Source: Brevibacillus porteri
GTDB taxonomy: Bacteria > Bacillota > Bacilli > Brevibacillales > Brevibacillaceae
DNA length: 64,000 nt
NCBI RefSeq assembly: GCF_003013475.1
Contig: NZ_PXZO01000049.1
Location: 1-64,000, forward strand
Direction: 5' to 3'
A program made the translations under genes and the position numbers. Under the pieces are notes generated by a model. It searched no databases, was not told where the DNA came from, and saw only the letters and a program-made list of their open reading frames with translations. Below are positions 25,281 to 37,653 of this stretch, piece by piece. Within the stretch, counting starts at the first letter, position 1; each line of letters opens with the position of its first letter.

Positions 25281-26327
25281 ATGAGAAAGCTGATTGCCAC
25301 TACATTGGTGGCCGCTGTTACACTCTCGGTGGTTGGATGCTCACAATCAGGCGGTTCGCAGCCGGCAGCGTCGGGGGGAGGATCGGCTCCTGCGGGGAAT
25401 CCCAAAATCGGAGTCGCCATCTACAAGTTCGATGATACGTTCATGACAGGAGTGCGCAATGCGATTTCGAAAGCCGCGGAGGGCAAAGCGGAAGTGGACA
25501 TTGTAGACAGCCAAAATGCCCAGCCTACGCAAAATGACAAAGTGGATTTGTTCATTAACAAAAAGGTAAACGCCCTTGCCATCAATCCGGTGGATCGCAC
25601 AGCTGCTGGCGTCCTTATCGACAAGGCGAAGCAAGCCAATATTCCTGTCGTCTTCTTCAACCGTGAGCCGATGCCAGAGGATATGCAGAAGTGGGATAAG
25701 GTCTACTACGTGGGAGCAAAAGCGGAGGAATCCGGCACGATTTCTGGGCAGCTGATCGTCGATTACTGGAAGGCAAATCCGGACGCAGATAAAAACAAGG
25801 ATGGCGTCCTCCAATACGTCATGTTAAAAGGCGAGCCAGGGCATCAGGATGCTGAGCTGCGGACGAAGTTTTCGGTGAAGGCGATTGAAGATGCAGGGAT
25901 TAAAGTAGAGAAGGTCGCGGAAGATACAGCCATGTGGGATCGCGTAAAAGGGCAGGAAAAGATGGCAGCCTTCCTCGCAGCATCCGGTGACAAGATCGAA
26001 GCTGTTCTTGCCAACAACGACGATATGGCACTAGGGGCGATCGAAGCGCTGAAGGCATCCGGCTATTTTTCGAATGGCAAGTATATGCCCGTTGTTGGCG
26101 TGGATGCCACAGCGCCTGCACTGAAGGAGCTAGAGGCAGGAACCTTGCTCGGAACGGTCCTCAACGATGCGAATAACCAAGGAAAAGCCACCCTTAGTAT
26201 CGCTGCGTCTTTGGCAAAGGGCGAAACGCCAACGAAAGATTCCACAGGCTTTGACATTACGGATGGCAAGTACGTGTGGGTGCCCTACAAAAAAATAACC
26301 AAGGAAAACATGAAGGACGCGAAATAA
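25281..26327 (+). CDS. mglB: Galactose/methyl-galactoside-binding lipoprotein MglB
   Basis: A 348-residue substrate-binding protein with lipobox VVGC followed by a Gly/Ser/Ala linker. It tracks E. coli MglB closely: IGVAIYKFDDTFM, NDKVDLFINKKVNALAINPVD, PVVFFNREP, the calcium loop DADKNKDGVLQ, LKGEPGHQDAE, and VLNDANNQGKAT. It captures D-galactose or D-glucose outside the membrane for import. AAAGGGGG precedes ATG 25281. A terminator after it should give more MglB than transporter. Confidence 0.92.
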   Translation: MRKLIATTLVAAVTLSVVGCSQSGGSQPAASGGGSAPAGNPKIGVAIYKFDDTFMTGVRNAISKAAEGKAEVDIVDSQNAQPTQNDKVDLFINKKVNALAINPVDRTAAGVLIDKAKQANIPVVFFNREPMPEDMQKWDKVYYVGAKAEESGTISGQLIVDYWKANPDADKNKDGVLQYVMLKGEPGHQDAELRTKFSVKAIEDAGIKVEKVAEDTAMWDRVKGQEKMAAFLAASGDKIEAVLANNDDMALGAIEALKASGYFSNGKYMPVVGVDATAPALKELEAGTLLGTVLNDANNQGKATLSIAASLAKGETPTKDSTGFDITDGKYVWVPYKKITKENMKDAK

Positions 26328-26332
26328 AAAAG

Positions 26333-26372
26333 CAGGAGAGTCGGTGAAGAGACGAATCCGACTCTCCTGTTT
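26333..26372 (+). terminator. Partial terminator between mglB and mglA
   Basis: CAGGAGAGTCGG and CCGACTCTCCTG form a 12-bp stem followed by TTT only. The short T tract would let part of transcription go on to mglA. Confidence 0.7.
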
Positions 26373-26412
26373 CGGTGATGGGGATGATTTTTGCAAAAAG
26401 GAGGGCATTCGC

Positions 26413-27930
26413 ATGGACCAGCATGCGTTTTTATTGGAAATGAACCACATTCATAAAGAATTTCCAGGGGTCAAGGCACTCGATGATGTCACGCTAAAGG
26501 TCCGGCCCGGAACAGTCCATGCACTGATGGGAGAGAATGGAGCAGGCAAATCGACACTGATGAAGTGTCTCTTCGGAATTTATCGGCCAGATGCGGGAGA
26601 AATCGTGTTAAACAAAGAGCAGGTGACGATGAGCAGCTCAAAGGACGCGCTGGCACATGGCATCTCCATGATTCATCAAGAGCTGCATCCAGTGCCCTTT
26701 CGCAATGTCATGGAAAACATATGGTTAGGACGTTTTCCGGTCAAAAGAATCGGTCCTTTTCCGTTTGTGGATGAGAAAAAAATGCTTTCGGATACGGAGA
26801 AGCTGTTTGCTGATCTGGGAATGGACCTGAATCCGCACGCTGTAGTCCGTGACTTGTCTGTATCCAAGGTACAGTCGCTTGAAATTGCCAAAGCGGTCTC
26901 CTACCAATCCAAAGTGATTATTATGGACGAACCGACGTCTTCCTTGACGGGAAACGAGGTGGAGCAGTTATTTGCGATCATCCGCGAACTGAAGAGCAGA
27001 GGTGTCGCCATTATCTATATTTCACACAAGATGGAAGAAATTTTACGGATTGCGGATGACGTGACGATCATGCGCGATGGCAAGCTCATTGGAACATGGC
27101 GGGCGACCGAGCTGACGACAGACCTGATCATCTCCAGAATGGTCGGACGGGACCTGACGCAGCGTTTCCCGAGTCGATCCAATACGCCAAGGGAACCGAT
27201 TTTGAAGGTAGAGGGACTGACCTCACCATTCCCCCAGTCATTTCAGCACGTGGCGTTTGAATTACGCAAAGGCGAAATCTTGGGCATAGGCGGCCTCGTG
27301 GGCGCACAACGAACAGAGCTGATTGAGGCATTGTTTGGACTACGCGCGGTGTCAGCAGGAAAAGTGTTGATCAACGGTAAGGAGGTACGGATCAAATCAC
27401 CGAAGGATGCGAAGAAGTACAAAATGGCGCTCTTGACGGAGGAGCGGCGCGTCACCGGCATCATTCCTGTCTTATCGATTTTGGAAAATACGGTCATTGC
27501 GAATTTGTCCAGTTACCAAACCCCTTTTCTGCTCCTCAATGAGCGCAAGTGTAGAGCCGATGTCAGCCGCAGCATCGAGATGCTCCGCGTCAAGACTCCC
27601 TCTATGAAAGCACTGATCAAAAACCTGTCAGGAGGCAATCAGCAAAAGGTTCTGCTGGCACGGTGGCTTTTGACTGATCCGGATATTTTATTGCTGGACG
27701 AACCTACGCGTGGGGTCGATGTCGGCGCCAAATACGAAATCTATACGATCATCGCGGAGCTGGCGAGTCAGGGAAAAGGCATCATCATGATTTCCTCGGA
27801 AATGCCGGAGTTGCTTGGAATGTCAGATCGGATCATGGTCATGTGCGAGGGGAGGCTCTCGGGTTTTTTGTCTGGCCCAGCGGCAACCGAAGAAGAGATC
27901 ATGCGGCTGGCTACCAAACATCTTGCATGA
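26413..27930 (+). CDS. mglA: Galactose/methyl-galactoside ABC transporter ATPase MglA
   Basis: A 505-residue ATPase with two nucleotide-binding halves, as in RbsA/MglA. The first has GENGAGKST, signature LSVSKVQSLEIAKA and IIMDEPTSSL; the second has a degenerate Walker A (GLVGAQRTE), signature LSGGNQQKV and LLLDEPTRGVDVGA. The uneven second half is normal for this family. AAGGAGGG precedes ATG 26413. It sits between mglB and mglC. Confidence 0.93.
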   Translation: MDQHAFLLEMNHIHKEFPGVKALDDVTLKVRPGTVHALMGENGAGKSTLMKCLFGIYRPDAGEIVLNKEQVTMSSSKDALAHGISMIHQELHPVPFRNVMENIWLGRFPVKRIGPFPFVDEKKMLSDTEKLFADLGMDLNPHAVVRDLSVSKVQSLEIAKAVSYQSKVIIMDEPTSSLTGNEVEQLFAIIRELKSRGVAIIYISHKMEEILRIADDVTIMRDGKLIGTWRATELTTDLIISRMVGRDLTQRFPSRSNTPREPILKVEGLTSPFPQSFQHVAFELRKGEILGIGGLVGAQRTELIEALFGLRAVSAGKVLINGKEVRIKSPKDAKKYKMALLTEERRVTGIIPVLSILENTVIANLSSYQTPFLLLNERKCRADVSRSIEMLRVKTPSMKALIKNLSGGNQQKVLLARWLLTDPDILLLDEPTRGVDVGAKYEIYTIIAELASQGKGIIMISSEMPELLGMSDRIMVMCEGRLSGFLSGPAATEEEIMRLATKHLA

Positions 27931-27948
27931 GAAAGGAGGGGAAGAGGT

Positions 27949-28968
27949 ATGTCTCACTTGTCTGCTAAACAGGTGCAAGGCTTTGTTACACAAAATGCCA
28001 TCTATATCGTTCTGGTTTTGTTAATAGCGGGAATAGCGATTTATGATCCCAATTTTCTTTCCATTACAACGCTTCGGGATATTTTGATGCAATCCTCAAC
28101 TCGCGCCATTATTGCCTTGGGTGCTGCGTTTGTTCTCATCACAGGAGGAACGGATCTTTCAGCGGGGCGAGTGGTTGGATTGACGGCTGTCATCTCCGCC
28201 TCGATGCTGCAAAGCCAAGATTATCCGCGGAGGTTTTTCCCGGATTTACCCGATTTGCCGTTGCTTATCCCCATTCTCATTGCAATTGCTGCGGGCTTGC
28301 TGGTTGGTCTGATCAATGGCATCATTGTGTCTCGTTTTAGTGTGCCCCCTTTTATCGCCACGTTGGGCATGATGGTCATTGTATACGGATTCAACTCCAT
28401 CTATTTTGATATGGAGCCCAATCAATCGCAGCCAATTGCTGGACTGCGCAGTGACTTCAATCAGCTTGGGACAGGGTACATCGGCCCGAGTGGCCCGTAT
28501 TCGATTCCGTATATCGTTATCATTGCGATCATGGTTGCGTTCATCGTCTGGGTGATCTTCAATAAAACACGGCTTGGAAAAAACATGTACGCCATCGGAG
28601 GCAACATGCAGGCCGCAACTGTTTCCGGGATCAATGTTGCTTTCAACCTCATGATTATTTATGCCATTGCTGGTGCCCTGTATGGACTCGGAGGCGTTCT
28701 GGAGGCAGCCAGAACAGGTGGCGCGACGAACAACTACGGCAACATGTACGAGCTGGACGCCATTGCAGCCTGTGTGGTAGGTGGAGTCTCGACGTCTGGC
28801 GGAATTGGTACCGTTCCTGGTGTGCTTGCGGGTGTCCTTATTTTTGGTGTCATCAACTACGGACTTACGTTTATCGGAGTCAACCCGTATTGGCAGCTCA
28901 TCATCAAAGGACTCATCATTGTGGCAGCCGTTGCTTTTGACATTCGCAAATACTTGGCGAAAAAATAG
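27949..28968 (+). CDS. mglC: Galactose/methyl-galactoside ABC transporter permease MglC
   Basis: A 339-residue permease of the RbsC/MglC family with about eight to ten transmembrane helices. Recognisable parts: ALGAAFVLITGGTDLSAGRV, FSVPPFIATLGMMV, and the C-terminal GGVSTSGGIGTVPGVLAG loop. It forms the sugar channel powered by MglA. GAAAGGAGGGG precedes the ATG, 18 bases after mglA. Confidence 0.92.
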   Translation: MSHLSAKQVQGFVTQNAIYIVLVLLIAGIAIYDPNFLSITTLRDILMQSSTRAIIALGAAFVLITGGTDLSAGRVVGLTAVISASMLQSQDYPRRFFPDLPDLPLLIPILIAIAAGLLVGLINGIIVSRFSVPPFIATLGMMVIVYGFNSIYFDMEPNQSQPIAGLRSDFNQLGTGYIGPSGPYSIPYIVIIAIMVAFIVWVIFNKTRLGKNMYAIGGNMQAATVSGINVAFNLMIIYAIAGALYGLGGVLEAARTGGATNNYGNMYELDAIAACVVGGVSTSGGIGTVPGVLAGVLIFGVINYGLTFIGVNPYWQLIIKGLIIVAAVAFDIRKYLAKK

Positions 28969-28972
28969 AAAG

Positions 28973-29014
28973 AGACCCCGGATCAGCTGTCAGGCAGCTT
29001 TTTCTGGGGTCTTT
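28973..29014 (+). terminator. Terminator of the mgl operon
   Basis: AGACCCCGG pairs with CTGGGGTCT, with an inner AGCTG/CAGCT, then TTTGC. It may also serve the convergent DUF418 gene. Confidence 0.7.
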
Positions 29015-29020
29015 GCTTGT

Positions 29021-30070
29021 TTATTTTCGCAGTGGTGTGATTTTCATATACGTAAATAATCGCCATACCCACTCAAGTGGCCCCATGCGGAAGACAGACA
29101 GCCAGCGTACACTAAATACCATTTGCACCACGTAGATACCGAGGCAGATCAGTGTCGTTTGCAAGTAGCCCAGATTGCCGAACCAATCGAACAAATAGCT
29201 TCCCACAAGGATCAATACGGTTTGTCCGACGTAGTTTGTCAAAGCCATGCGACCGTAGCTGGTTAGCGGAGACAAGAGCGTTTGGACGGTTTTGTTTTGC
29301 AAGAGCCGAATCAGGGTCGTTGTGTAGAAGGCAGCCATGACAAGACCTGTGGAGGTCAAGGCAATCGTGTAGTTCATCAAATGCTGTAGGGTTTCTTCTG
29401 ACATGGTATCGTCTACAACCAGATTCGCTCCACCCATTGCTGGATCAGCAGGAGTCAGCCGGTATTGGATAAACAAGCCGATTAACGAAAGGATGAAGGT
29501 CACGCCCTGCACTTTTTTAATCACAGGCAAAAATCTCGGAATGTCCTGAAAGACCCCGTACTGCCCAACAGCGAGTCCCAAAATAAACAACGGAAGCACC
29601 AAAAGCGGCTTGAAGCCGGTAGCGCAGACAGCTATAGACAGAATAAGGCCGATGACCAGATTGGTTTTCGCCTTCAAACGATAAAAAGGCAGTAAGATGA
29701 AGCCGAAGATGGCGTAGATGAAGAGTGCTTCGCCAGGGTGAAACATTTTATGCACAAAGCCAAGAGCGAGCAGCGCAATCAAACGCCGAATGAACAAAAC
29801 GGTACTATTGGCCCCTTTTGCTTTTGCACGACTAATGAAAATATAGAAGCCCACGCCAAACAAGAAGGAAAAGATCACGAAGAAGCGTGATTCCACAAAG
29901 AAATTGAAAAACTGGAACAGCCAGTGGTCCACACTTCCTATCTCAGGTGTTTGTGCATACAGCAATGCCACGATGTTGACGAGGAGAATGCCCATTAAGG
30001 CGAAGCCCCGTACGGTATCTACTGTATCAATTCGTTGGTTCATGGTAGGTGCGTTTTCTTTCAATCCCAT
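29021..30070 (-). CDS. DUF418 membrane protein
   Basis: A 349-residue integral membrane protein with about nine helices. It has the DUF418 hallmarks: the N-terminal TVDTVRGFALMGILLVNI and a C-terminal PLTSYGRMALTNYVGQTV plus GPLEWVWRLFTYMK. Family members, such as B. subtilis YxaH and YrkO, are of unknown function, perhaps acyl or lipid-related transfer. AAGGAAG lies before ATG 30070; GTG directly upstream is the alternative. The gene is alone on its strand. Confidence 0.88.
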   Translation of the reverse strand: MGLKENAPTMNQRIDTVDTVRGFALMGILLVNIVALLYAQTPEIGSVDHWLFQFFNFFVESRFFVIFSFLFGVGFYIFISRAKAKGANSTVLFIRRLIALLALGFVHKMFHPGEALFIYAIFGFILLPFYRLKAKTNLVIGLILSIAVCATGFKPLLVLPLFILGLAVGQYGVFQDIPRFLPVIKKVQGVTFILSLIGLFIQYRLTPADPAMGGANLVVDDTMSEETLQHLMNYTIALTSTGLVMAAFYTTTLIRLLQNKTVQTLLSPLTSYGRMALTNYVGQTVLILVGSYLFDWFGNLGYLQTTLICLGIYVVQMVFSVRWLSVFRMGPLEWVWRLFTYMKITPLRK

Positions 30071-30265
30071 CACTTCCTTCTCTCGTTGTTAGTCGTCCGA
30101 TCGTGCACTTTTCCTATCCTAGCTCATCCGGAGATGGAGGAGAAATGGCATATGCTTACGTCTCGCTTACAAAAGTGTAAGAAGTGAGGGGTTCTCCCGT
30201 ATTCGACCGCAACTTCATCCCAAATTCTTGCGTCTATTGTAATAATCAGGAAGTCGGGGTGCGCA

Positions 30266-31066
30266 ATGAAACCGATCGCACGGGGAAAGTGGCGTCTGGC
30301 AGCAGGCATGGCCTATTTTCGTTGGAAAAGGTATGTACAATGGACATTTGGTCAAACGAGGTTCGCTCATGAGAAAAGAAGCGAATGGTTGCGTTATGTC
30401 CATTATTCTCATCAAACGATTTTGTTACGCCCATTGCAGAACGTGGAAATGTGGATGCAGCACAACAAAGTGATCAATTTGCGTCTGGCGATTGCACGAC
30501 TGAACGGATTGCTTATCCATCCCGGAGAAACCTTTTCGTACTGGAAACAGATTGGCAAGCCGACCCGTAGCAAAGGCTATGTAGAGGGCATGCTGCTCTC
30601 ACAGGGACGTGTCACAGCTGGAGTTGGCGGAGGGCTTTGTCAGCTCTCCAATTTGCTGTACTGGATGACCCTGCATACGCCGTTGACAGTGACGGAACGA
30701 CATCGTCATAGCTACGATGTTTTTCCCGATTCGAATCGGACACAGCCGTTCGGAAGTGGGGCGACTTGTTTCTATAACTATCTGGATTTGCAAATCGCCA
30801 ACCGGACGACTCAGACCTTTCAACTGCATGTCTATCTGACCGATACACATTTGGTAGGGGAATGGCGTTCAGACATGCCACCGACACGGACGTATGTCAT
30901 TATCGAGAAAGAACATGAGATCCATCCTTCGATTTGGGGAGGGTATGAACGGAAGAATGAATTGTATCGTGATGTTTATTCGCTGGAAGGAGAATGGGTG
31001 GAGCAAGAATGGCTGACGGAGAATCGGGCTTATTTGATGTACGAGCCATTGCTGCCGAAAGGATGA
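30266..31066 (+). CDS. VanW family protein
   Basis: A 266-residue protein with the VanW core: NLRLAIARLNGLLIHPGETFSYW, then VGGGLCQLSNLLYWM, a motif shared by all VanW domains. It lacks a signal peptide. VanW occurs in some vancomycin-resistance clusters and very often alone; its activity is unknown. No vanA, vanH or vanX is near, so no resistance role is suggested. It lies about 100 bases before pcrA. Confidence 0.88.
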   Translation: MKPIARGKWRLAAGMAYFRWKRYVQWTFGQTRFAHEKRSEWLRYVHYSHQTILLRPLQNVEMWMQHNKVINLRLAIARLNGLLIHPGETFSYWKQIGKPTRSKGYVEGMLLSQGRVTAGVGGGLCQLSNLLYWMTLHTPLTVTERHRHSYDVFPDSNRTQPFGSGATCFYNYLDLQIANRTTQTFQLHVYLTDTHLVGEWRSDMPPTRTYVIIEKEHEIHPSIWGGYERKNELYRDVYSLEGEWVEQEWLTENRAYLMYEPLLPKG

Positions 31067-31167
31067 TGTTTCCTGTTCGGGATACGAACTGGAACTCCAC
31101 TGCGATCTGTGCGAAAATAGGAACATATGCTTTCGTCTAGGGAACGTGGAAAGGTGGATTTATACAT

Positions 31168-33513
31168 ATGTCTTTTGCAGATCGTATCACAGCAGGGCTG
31201 AACCCGGAGCAGCGGGAAGCAGTCCTTACAACAGAAGGCCCCGTCTTGATTTTGGCCGGTGCGGGTAGCGGCAAGACCAAGGTACTGACACAGCGTATCG
31301 CATACTTGATCAGTGCCAAACAGGTAGCACCTTGGAGCATTTTGGCGATCACCTTCACCAACAAAGCAGCACGGGAGATGCAAAACCGTGTGGCTGCCAT
31401 TATTGGCGGAGCGGCAGCGCAGGATGCATGGCTGTCGACATTTCACTCCTTGTGTGTGCGGATTTTGCGCAGGGATATCGACCGACTCGGCATCAATCGC
31501 AGCTTTTCCATTTTGGATGCTGGTGATCAGCTATCTGTCGTCAAGCAATGTTTAAAAGAATTGAACATCGATCCGAAGCAGTATGAGCCGCGCTCGATTT
31601 TGGCAGCGATCAGTGGAGCGAAAAACGAACTGACAGATCCAGAAACCTATACGCGTCTTGCGGGCGATCCATTTGCACAAGTGGCAGCAAAGGTTTATAC
31701 GGCTTATCAGAAAAAGCTGAGAAATAACCAGTCGCTGGACTTCGACGATCTGATCATGACGACGGTTCGTCTGTTTAAAGAAGTGCCGGAAGTATTGGAG
31801 TTTTATCAAAAGAAATTCCGTTACATACACGTTGACGAGTATCAGGATACAAACCGGGCGCAATACCTTTTGATTTCCATGCTGGCAGATAAGTATCGAA
31901 ATGTATGCTGCGTGGGGGATGCTGACCAAAGTATTTATAAATGGCGCGGTGCCGACATCTCGATCATTTTAAACTTTGAAAAAGACTATCCCGAAGCCAA
32001 GCTAATTAAGCTCGAGCAAAACTATCGCTCTACCAAAACGATTTTGCAGGCGGCGAATCAGGTCATTGCCAATAACAAGCTGCGCAAGGAAAAGAAGCTC
32101 TGGACGGAGAATCCGGGTGGCGACAAGATCATGTGCTTCCAGGGCGATTCCGAGCATGACGAGTCGTATTTTATTGTCGATACGATTCGCAAGCAGATGG
32201 CACAGTACAAGCGCTACGACAAATTTGCAGTCCTGTATCGGACGAATGCACAGTCCCGTGTGGTCGAGGAAGTTTTCATCAAGTCGAACATTCCGTACAC
32301 CATCGTCGGCGGAACCAAGTTCTACGATCGCAAAGAGATCAAAGACATCTTGGCTTATTTGCGTCTCATATCCAATCCGGATGACGATATCAGCTTGCAG
32401 CGCATTATCAACGTACCGAAGCGTAATATCGGGGATACGACAGTAGATAAGCTACAAGCGTATGCGAACGCAAATGGTCAGTCCCTTTTCCAAGCGATTC
32501 AGGAGACGGCTTATATGGGGCTACCTTCGCGTACGACGAATGCGATCCTGTCCTTTAATGATCTCATCTCGAATTTGATGCAAATGACCGATTACTTGAG
32601 TGTGACTGAGCTGGTGGAAGAAGTGCTGAAGCGCTCTGGATACCGCGATTCTTTAAAAGAAGAAAAAACGCTGGAAGCACAGGCGCGTCTGGAGAATATC
32701 GAGGAGTTCCTGTCTGTAACGCAGGAGTTCGAGCGCAAAAATGAAGACAAGAGCTTGCTAGCTTTCCTGACCGACCTCGCGTTGGTGGCAGACATCGATT
32801 CTTTGGGAGATGATGGTGCCCAAGAGGAAGTATCGGCAGATGGGCAGGTTGTATTAATGACCTTGCACAGCGCCAAAGGTCTGGAGTTCCCAGTCGTGTT
32901 CCTGGTCGGTTGCGAGGAAGGTGTCTTCCCACATAGCCGCTCTTTGTTTGACGATACAGAGATGGAGGAAGAGCGCCGACTGGCTTACGTGGGAATTACA
33001 CGGGCGGAGGAACGTCTGTACATGACTTGTGCCCGTATGCGGACGTTGTTTGGACGGACCAATGTGAATGCGCCGTCTCGTTTCCTGCAAGAAATTCCGG
33101 CTGAGCTGTTGGAAGGAAATCCAGCGACAGCGGACCGAAGCTTCGGCGGTGGACGAAGCAGTGCATTTGGACAGCGTGATGGCAGTGCGTTCGGACGTGA
33201 GGCGGGAGCGAGACCGTTTGGAGCGTCTTCCTCACAAGCAGGCTCTGCTCCGAAATTTGGCATGAGTCAGCGAACCGCAAGCAGCACACCTGCTACGTTT
33301 ACCCGTCCAGCGGGTGAAAAACTGCCTGGTCACGGTCAAGGAGCAAGTGTTGATTGGAAGGTTGGCGACAGAGTAGCACATGGCAAATGGGGCAACGGTA
33401 CGGTCGTCAAAGTAAAAGGAACAGGCGACGACATGGAACTCGACATTGCATTCCCAAGCCCGACTGGCATTAAAAAGCTATTAGCGAAGTTCGCTCCTAT
33501 TCAAAAAGGATAG
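31168..33513 (+). CDS. pcrA: ATP-dependent DNA helicase PcrA
   Basis: A 781-residue UvrD/Rep-type helicase, moving 3' to 5' on DNA in repair and rolling-circle replication. Motifs in order: Q-motif LNPEQREAV, Walker [26 protein letters not shown] (II), [14 protein letters not shown] (III), [12 protein letters not shown] (IV), [17 protein letters not shown] (V) and [14 protein letters not shown] (VI). The Gly/Ser-rich stretch near 655-725 and the C-terminal Tudor-like domain ([16 protein letters not shown]) are usual for PcrA. AAAGGTGG precedes the ATG. ligA follows after 44 bases. Confidence 0.96.
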   Translation: MSFADRITAGLNPEQREAVLTTEGPVLILAGAGSGKTKVLTQRIAYLISAKQVAPWSILAITFTNKAAREMQNRVAAIIGGAAAQDAWLSTFHSLCVRILRRDIDRLGINRSFSILDAGDQLSVVKQCLKELNIDPKQYEPRSILAAISGAKNELTDPETYTRLAGDPFAQVAAKVYTAYQKKLRNNQSLDFDDLIMTTVRLFKEVPEVLEFYQKKFRYIHVDEYQDTNRAQYLLISMLADKYRNVCCVGDADQSIYKWRGADISIILNFEKDYPEAKLIKLEQNYRSTKTILQAANQVIANNKLRKEKKLWTENPGGDKIMCFQGDSEHDESYFIVDTIRKQMAQYKRYDKFAVLYRTNAQSRVVEEVFIKSNIPYTIVGGTKFYDRKEIKDILAYLRLISNPDDDISLQRIINVPKRNIGDTTVDKLQAYANANGQSLFQAIQETAYMGLPSRTTNAILSFNDLISNLMQMTDYLSVTELVEEVLKRSGYRDSLKEEKTLEAQARLENIEEFLSVTQEFERKNEDKSLLAFLTDLALVADIDSLGDDGAQEEVSADGQVVLMTLHSAKGLEFPVVFLVGCEEGVFPHSRSLFDDTEMEEERRLAYVGITRAEERLYMTCARMRTLFGRTNVNAPSRFLQEIPAELLEGNPATADRSFGGGRSSAFGQRDGSAFGREAGARPFGASSSQAGSAPKFGMSQRTASSTPATFTRPAGEKLPGHGQGASVDWKVGDRVAHGKWGNGTVVKVKGTGDDMELDIAFPSPTGIKKLLAKFAPIQKG

Positions 33514-33554
33514 TGTGCAAATGCAAATGCAAATACAGCCAATCGCAAATGTAA

Positions 33555-35582
<2,028 letters not shown>

Positions 35583-35629
35583 GAAAACGGTGGCGACAAC
35601 GGATGAGTAAGGGAAGGGACGTGAAGAGC

Positions 35630-36529
35630 ATGAATAGCTTCCTGAAATGGGGAATCGGTGTATTAGCCATGCTGCAATTGGTTGGCTGTGGAAGTAACAG
35701 CAGTACTGGCAGTGAACAAACCAATACGAATCCTCCAACAGTTACAGCTTTTGCTCTACAAGGGAACTTGACCTATCAGGACGTATTGGAGCAGGGAGCA
35801 ACCATTCACAATCTGATGATGACCGATGATGCTAAGCAAATATGGGTGGGTACCAATTCGGGGCTGTATAGCTCGGTTGGGGGTGGATCGTGGGCCTCTC
35901 TCTCGACGGATTTAGAGCAGTATGCGATCGAAGGTTGGCTTGTGGACCCGGATGATCCGAAGCAAATATTTGTCGGCGGGATTGATGGGGTTCTTCATTC
36001 GACAGATGGTGGTAAAAAATGGGCTTCTGTCAACAAGGGGTTGCCAGAGCCTGCGAATATCAGCAGCTTTGTGGGGAGTCGCCAAGGAGGCGAAATACGT
36101 CTGTTTGCCTTTGTCTCGGGTGAAGGCATTTATCAATCGACGGACGAGGCCCAATCTTGGAGCCTGTGGCAACCGATAGATCAGGAAGTATTTGCCATGG
36201 ACTTTGATCCCGAACAAGACCGACTCTATGTAGCGGCTCAATTCAGCTTGCTCTATAATGAAGAGGGGCAGTGGAAGACAGAGGAGATTCCCGGAGCACA
36301 GCAGATCTATTCGCTCGCCATTAACAGACGAACTGGCACTCTCGCTGTCGCAACCGAAAAAGGTATCTATGAGAAAATCAAGGGCGAATGGCGTTTGCTT
36401 GATGCTCGCTCACCAGAAAAGCTGATTGTCATTGCTTCAGGTGGCGAGGATACAAAATGGGTGGGGATTGGCGAATCGGCATTGATCTATAAGCTCGAAG
36501 ACAATCGATGGATCAAGTGGAACGAATGA
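35630..36529 (+). CDS. Beta-propeller (BNR/YCF48-like) lipoprotein
   Basis: A 299-residue lipoprotein: MNSFLKWGIGVLAMLQLVGC carries a lipobox with Cys20. The body has repeats of the BNR type (STDGGKKWAS, STDEAQSWSLW, VGTNSGLYSSVGGGSW), which build a beta-propeller. It has no catalytic motif that I can identify. ATG 35630 gives a normal-length signal peptide; an upstream in-frame ATG at 35603 is possible. It sits between ligA and camS. Confidence 0.8.
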   Translation: MNSFLKWGIGVLAMLQLVGCGSNSSTGSEQTNTNPPTVTAFALQGNLTYQDVLEQGATIHNLMMTDDAKQIWVGTNSGLYSSVGGGSWASLSTDLEQYAIEGWLVDPDDPKQIFVGGIDGVLHSTDGGKKWASVNKGLPEPANISSFVGSRQGGEIRLFAFVSGEGIYQSTDEAQSWSLWQPIDQEVFAMDFDPEQDRLYVAAQFSLLYNEEGQWKTEEIPGAQQIYSLAINRRTGTLAVATEKGIYEKIKGEWRLLDARSPEKLIVIASGGEDTKWVGIGESALIYKLEDNRWIKWNE

Positions 36530-36570
36530 TTTGTACATCGCCCACTTTTGGATACGAAAAGGAGTAATCT

Positions 36571-37638
36571 ATGAAAGTGAAGTTTTTGACAGGATGCAGG
36601 TTCTTCACAGCTGTACTTCTTGTGATGGCATTGACTGGCTGCTCGTTGATACCTGGGGGCAAGGACAAAGCTCCTGAGCCTACTACACCGTCCTTGTCGG
36701 AGGTAGTGGAAGTATCCGAGGATTACTACGGCAGTATTACGCCATATCAGCCGAACCAGACGCGAGGTATGCTTGGGGATACGAAATATCGCATCGATTT
36801 CAGTCATCTTGAATTAGGCCTGATGGAGTTTGCTCGGGAGACATTCCCGACGTCCGATTATTATTTCCAAGAAGGTCAAGTAGTGAAAAAAGAGCAAGTC
36901 ACCCAGTGGATCGCACAAGAAAAGACGGCTGGGGCCAACGGGAAAAAGAAAAACGGAATTCTCGTGCACGTGTTGGAGCACGATTACCTGAACAAAAAGG
37001 ATAAGAGCTTGGCTGGCATGGTGTTGGGCTTGTCGCTTTCGCCGAACTACCAGGATGCAACCGGTCAGGACAAGGTCTACACGACTCAAGAACTGCAAGC
37101 AAAAGGCCAGCAGGTCGCAGCTCGTATTGTGCAGTCTGTACGTGCCAACAGCCCGCAGGTTCCGATATTGATTTTGATGTATCAAGTACCGGAAGCGAAT
37201 TCTTCTCTGGTGCCAGGTCACTTTATCATGTCAGGAACTGTAGGGGCGAATGAAGCAACGGTATCCAAGTGGCTGCCGATCGAAGAGGAGTTTTTACTAT
37301 TCCCAAGCTCTGAGGCTGAGAAGAAGTACCCAGAAGTGTCCTTGCAGTACGATAAGCTCATGCGCCAGTCTAAGGGTTATTTCGGTGAGTACATCGGGAT
37401 GACTGGTCTGGGGCGCTTCATGGATGGCAGGCTGACGGAAATGACAATCACAGCTACGGCAGAGTATGACTCCAGAACAGAGGTATTGCAGTTTACTCAA
37501 TTTGCAGCGGGCAGTATCAACCAACTATTCGATAAGAACGTCCATGTCAACATGTACGTGCAGTCGATGAACAAACCATTGTCGCTCTACATTCGACCGA
37601 CAAGTGGTGAGCCGTATATGCATATTTACAGACAATAA
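36571..37638 (+). CDS. camS: CamS family lipoprotein (sex pheromone precursor family)
   Basis: A 355-residue lipoprotein with lipobox ALTGC at 20-24 and a CamS domain (DLEGLE-like regions such as SHLELGLMEFARETFPTSDYYF, and YPEVSLQYDKLMRQSKGYFGEY). In enterococci and staphylococci the cleaved signal peptide of CamS yields a short pheromone; whether that occurs here is unknown. It corresponds to B. subtilis yerH after ligA. AAAGGAG precedes the ATG. Confidence 0.9.
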   Translation: MKVKFLTGCRFFTAVLLVMALTGCSLIPGGKDKAPEPTTPSLSEVVEVSEDYYGSITPYQPNQTRGMLGDTKYRIDFSHLELGLMEFARETFPTSDYYFQEGQVVKKEQVTQWIAQEKTAGANGKKKNGILVHVLEHDYLNKKDKSLAGMVLGLSLSPNYQDATGQDKVYTTQELQAKGQQVAARIVQSVRANSPQVPILILMYQVPEANSSLVPGHFIMSGTVGANEATVSKWLPIEEEFLLFPSSEAEKKYPEVSLQYDKLMRQSKGYFGEYIGMTGLGRFMDGRLTEMTITATAEYDSRTEVLQFTQFAAGSINQLFDKNVHVNMYVQSMNKPLSLYIRPTSGEPYMHIYRQ

Positions 37639-37653
37639 GGAAAAGCAACAAGT

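Noticed and set aside
30266-31066. Vancomycin resistance from the VanW gene
   Set aside because: VanW alone is common and no ligase, dehydrogenase or dipeptidase gene is present.
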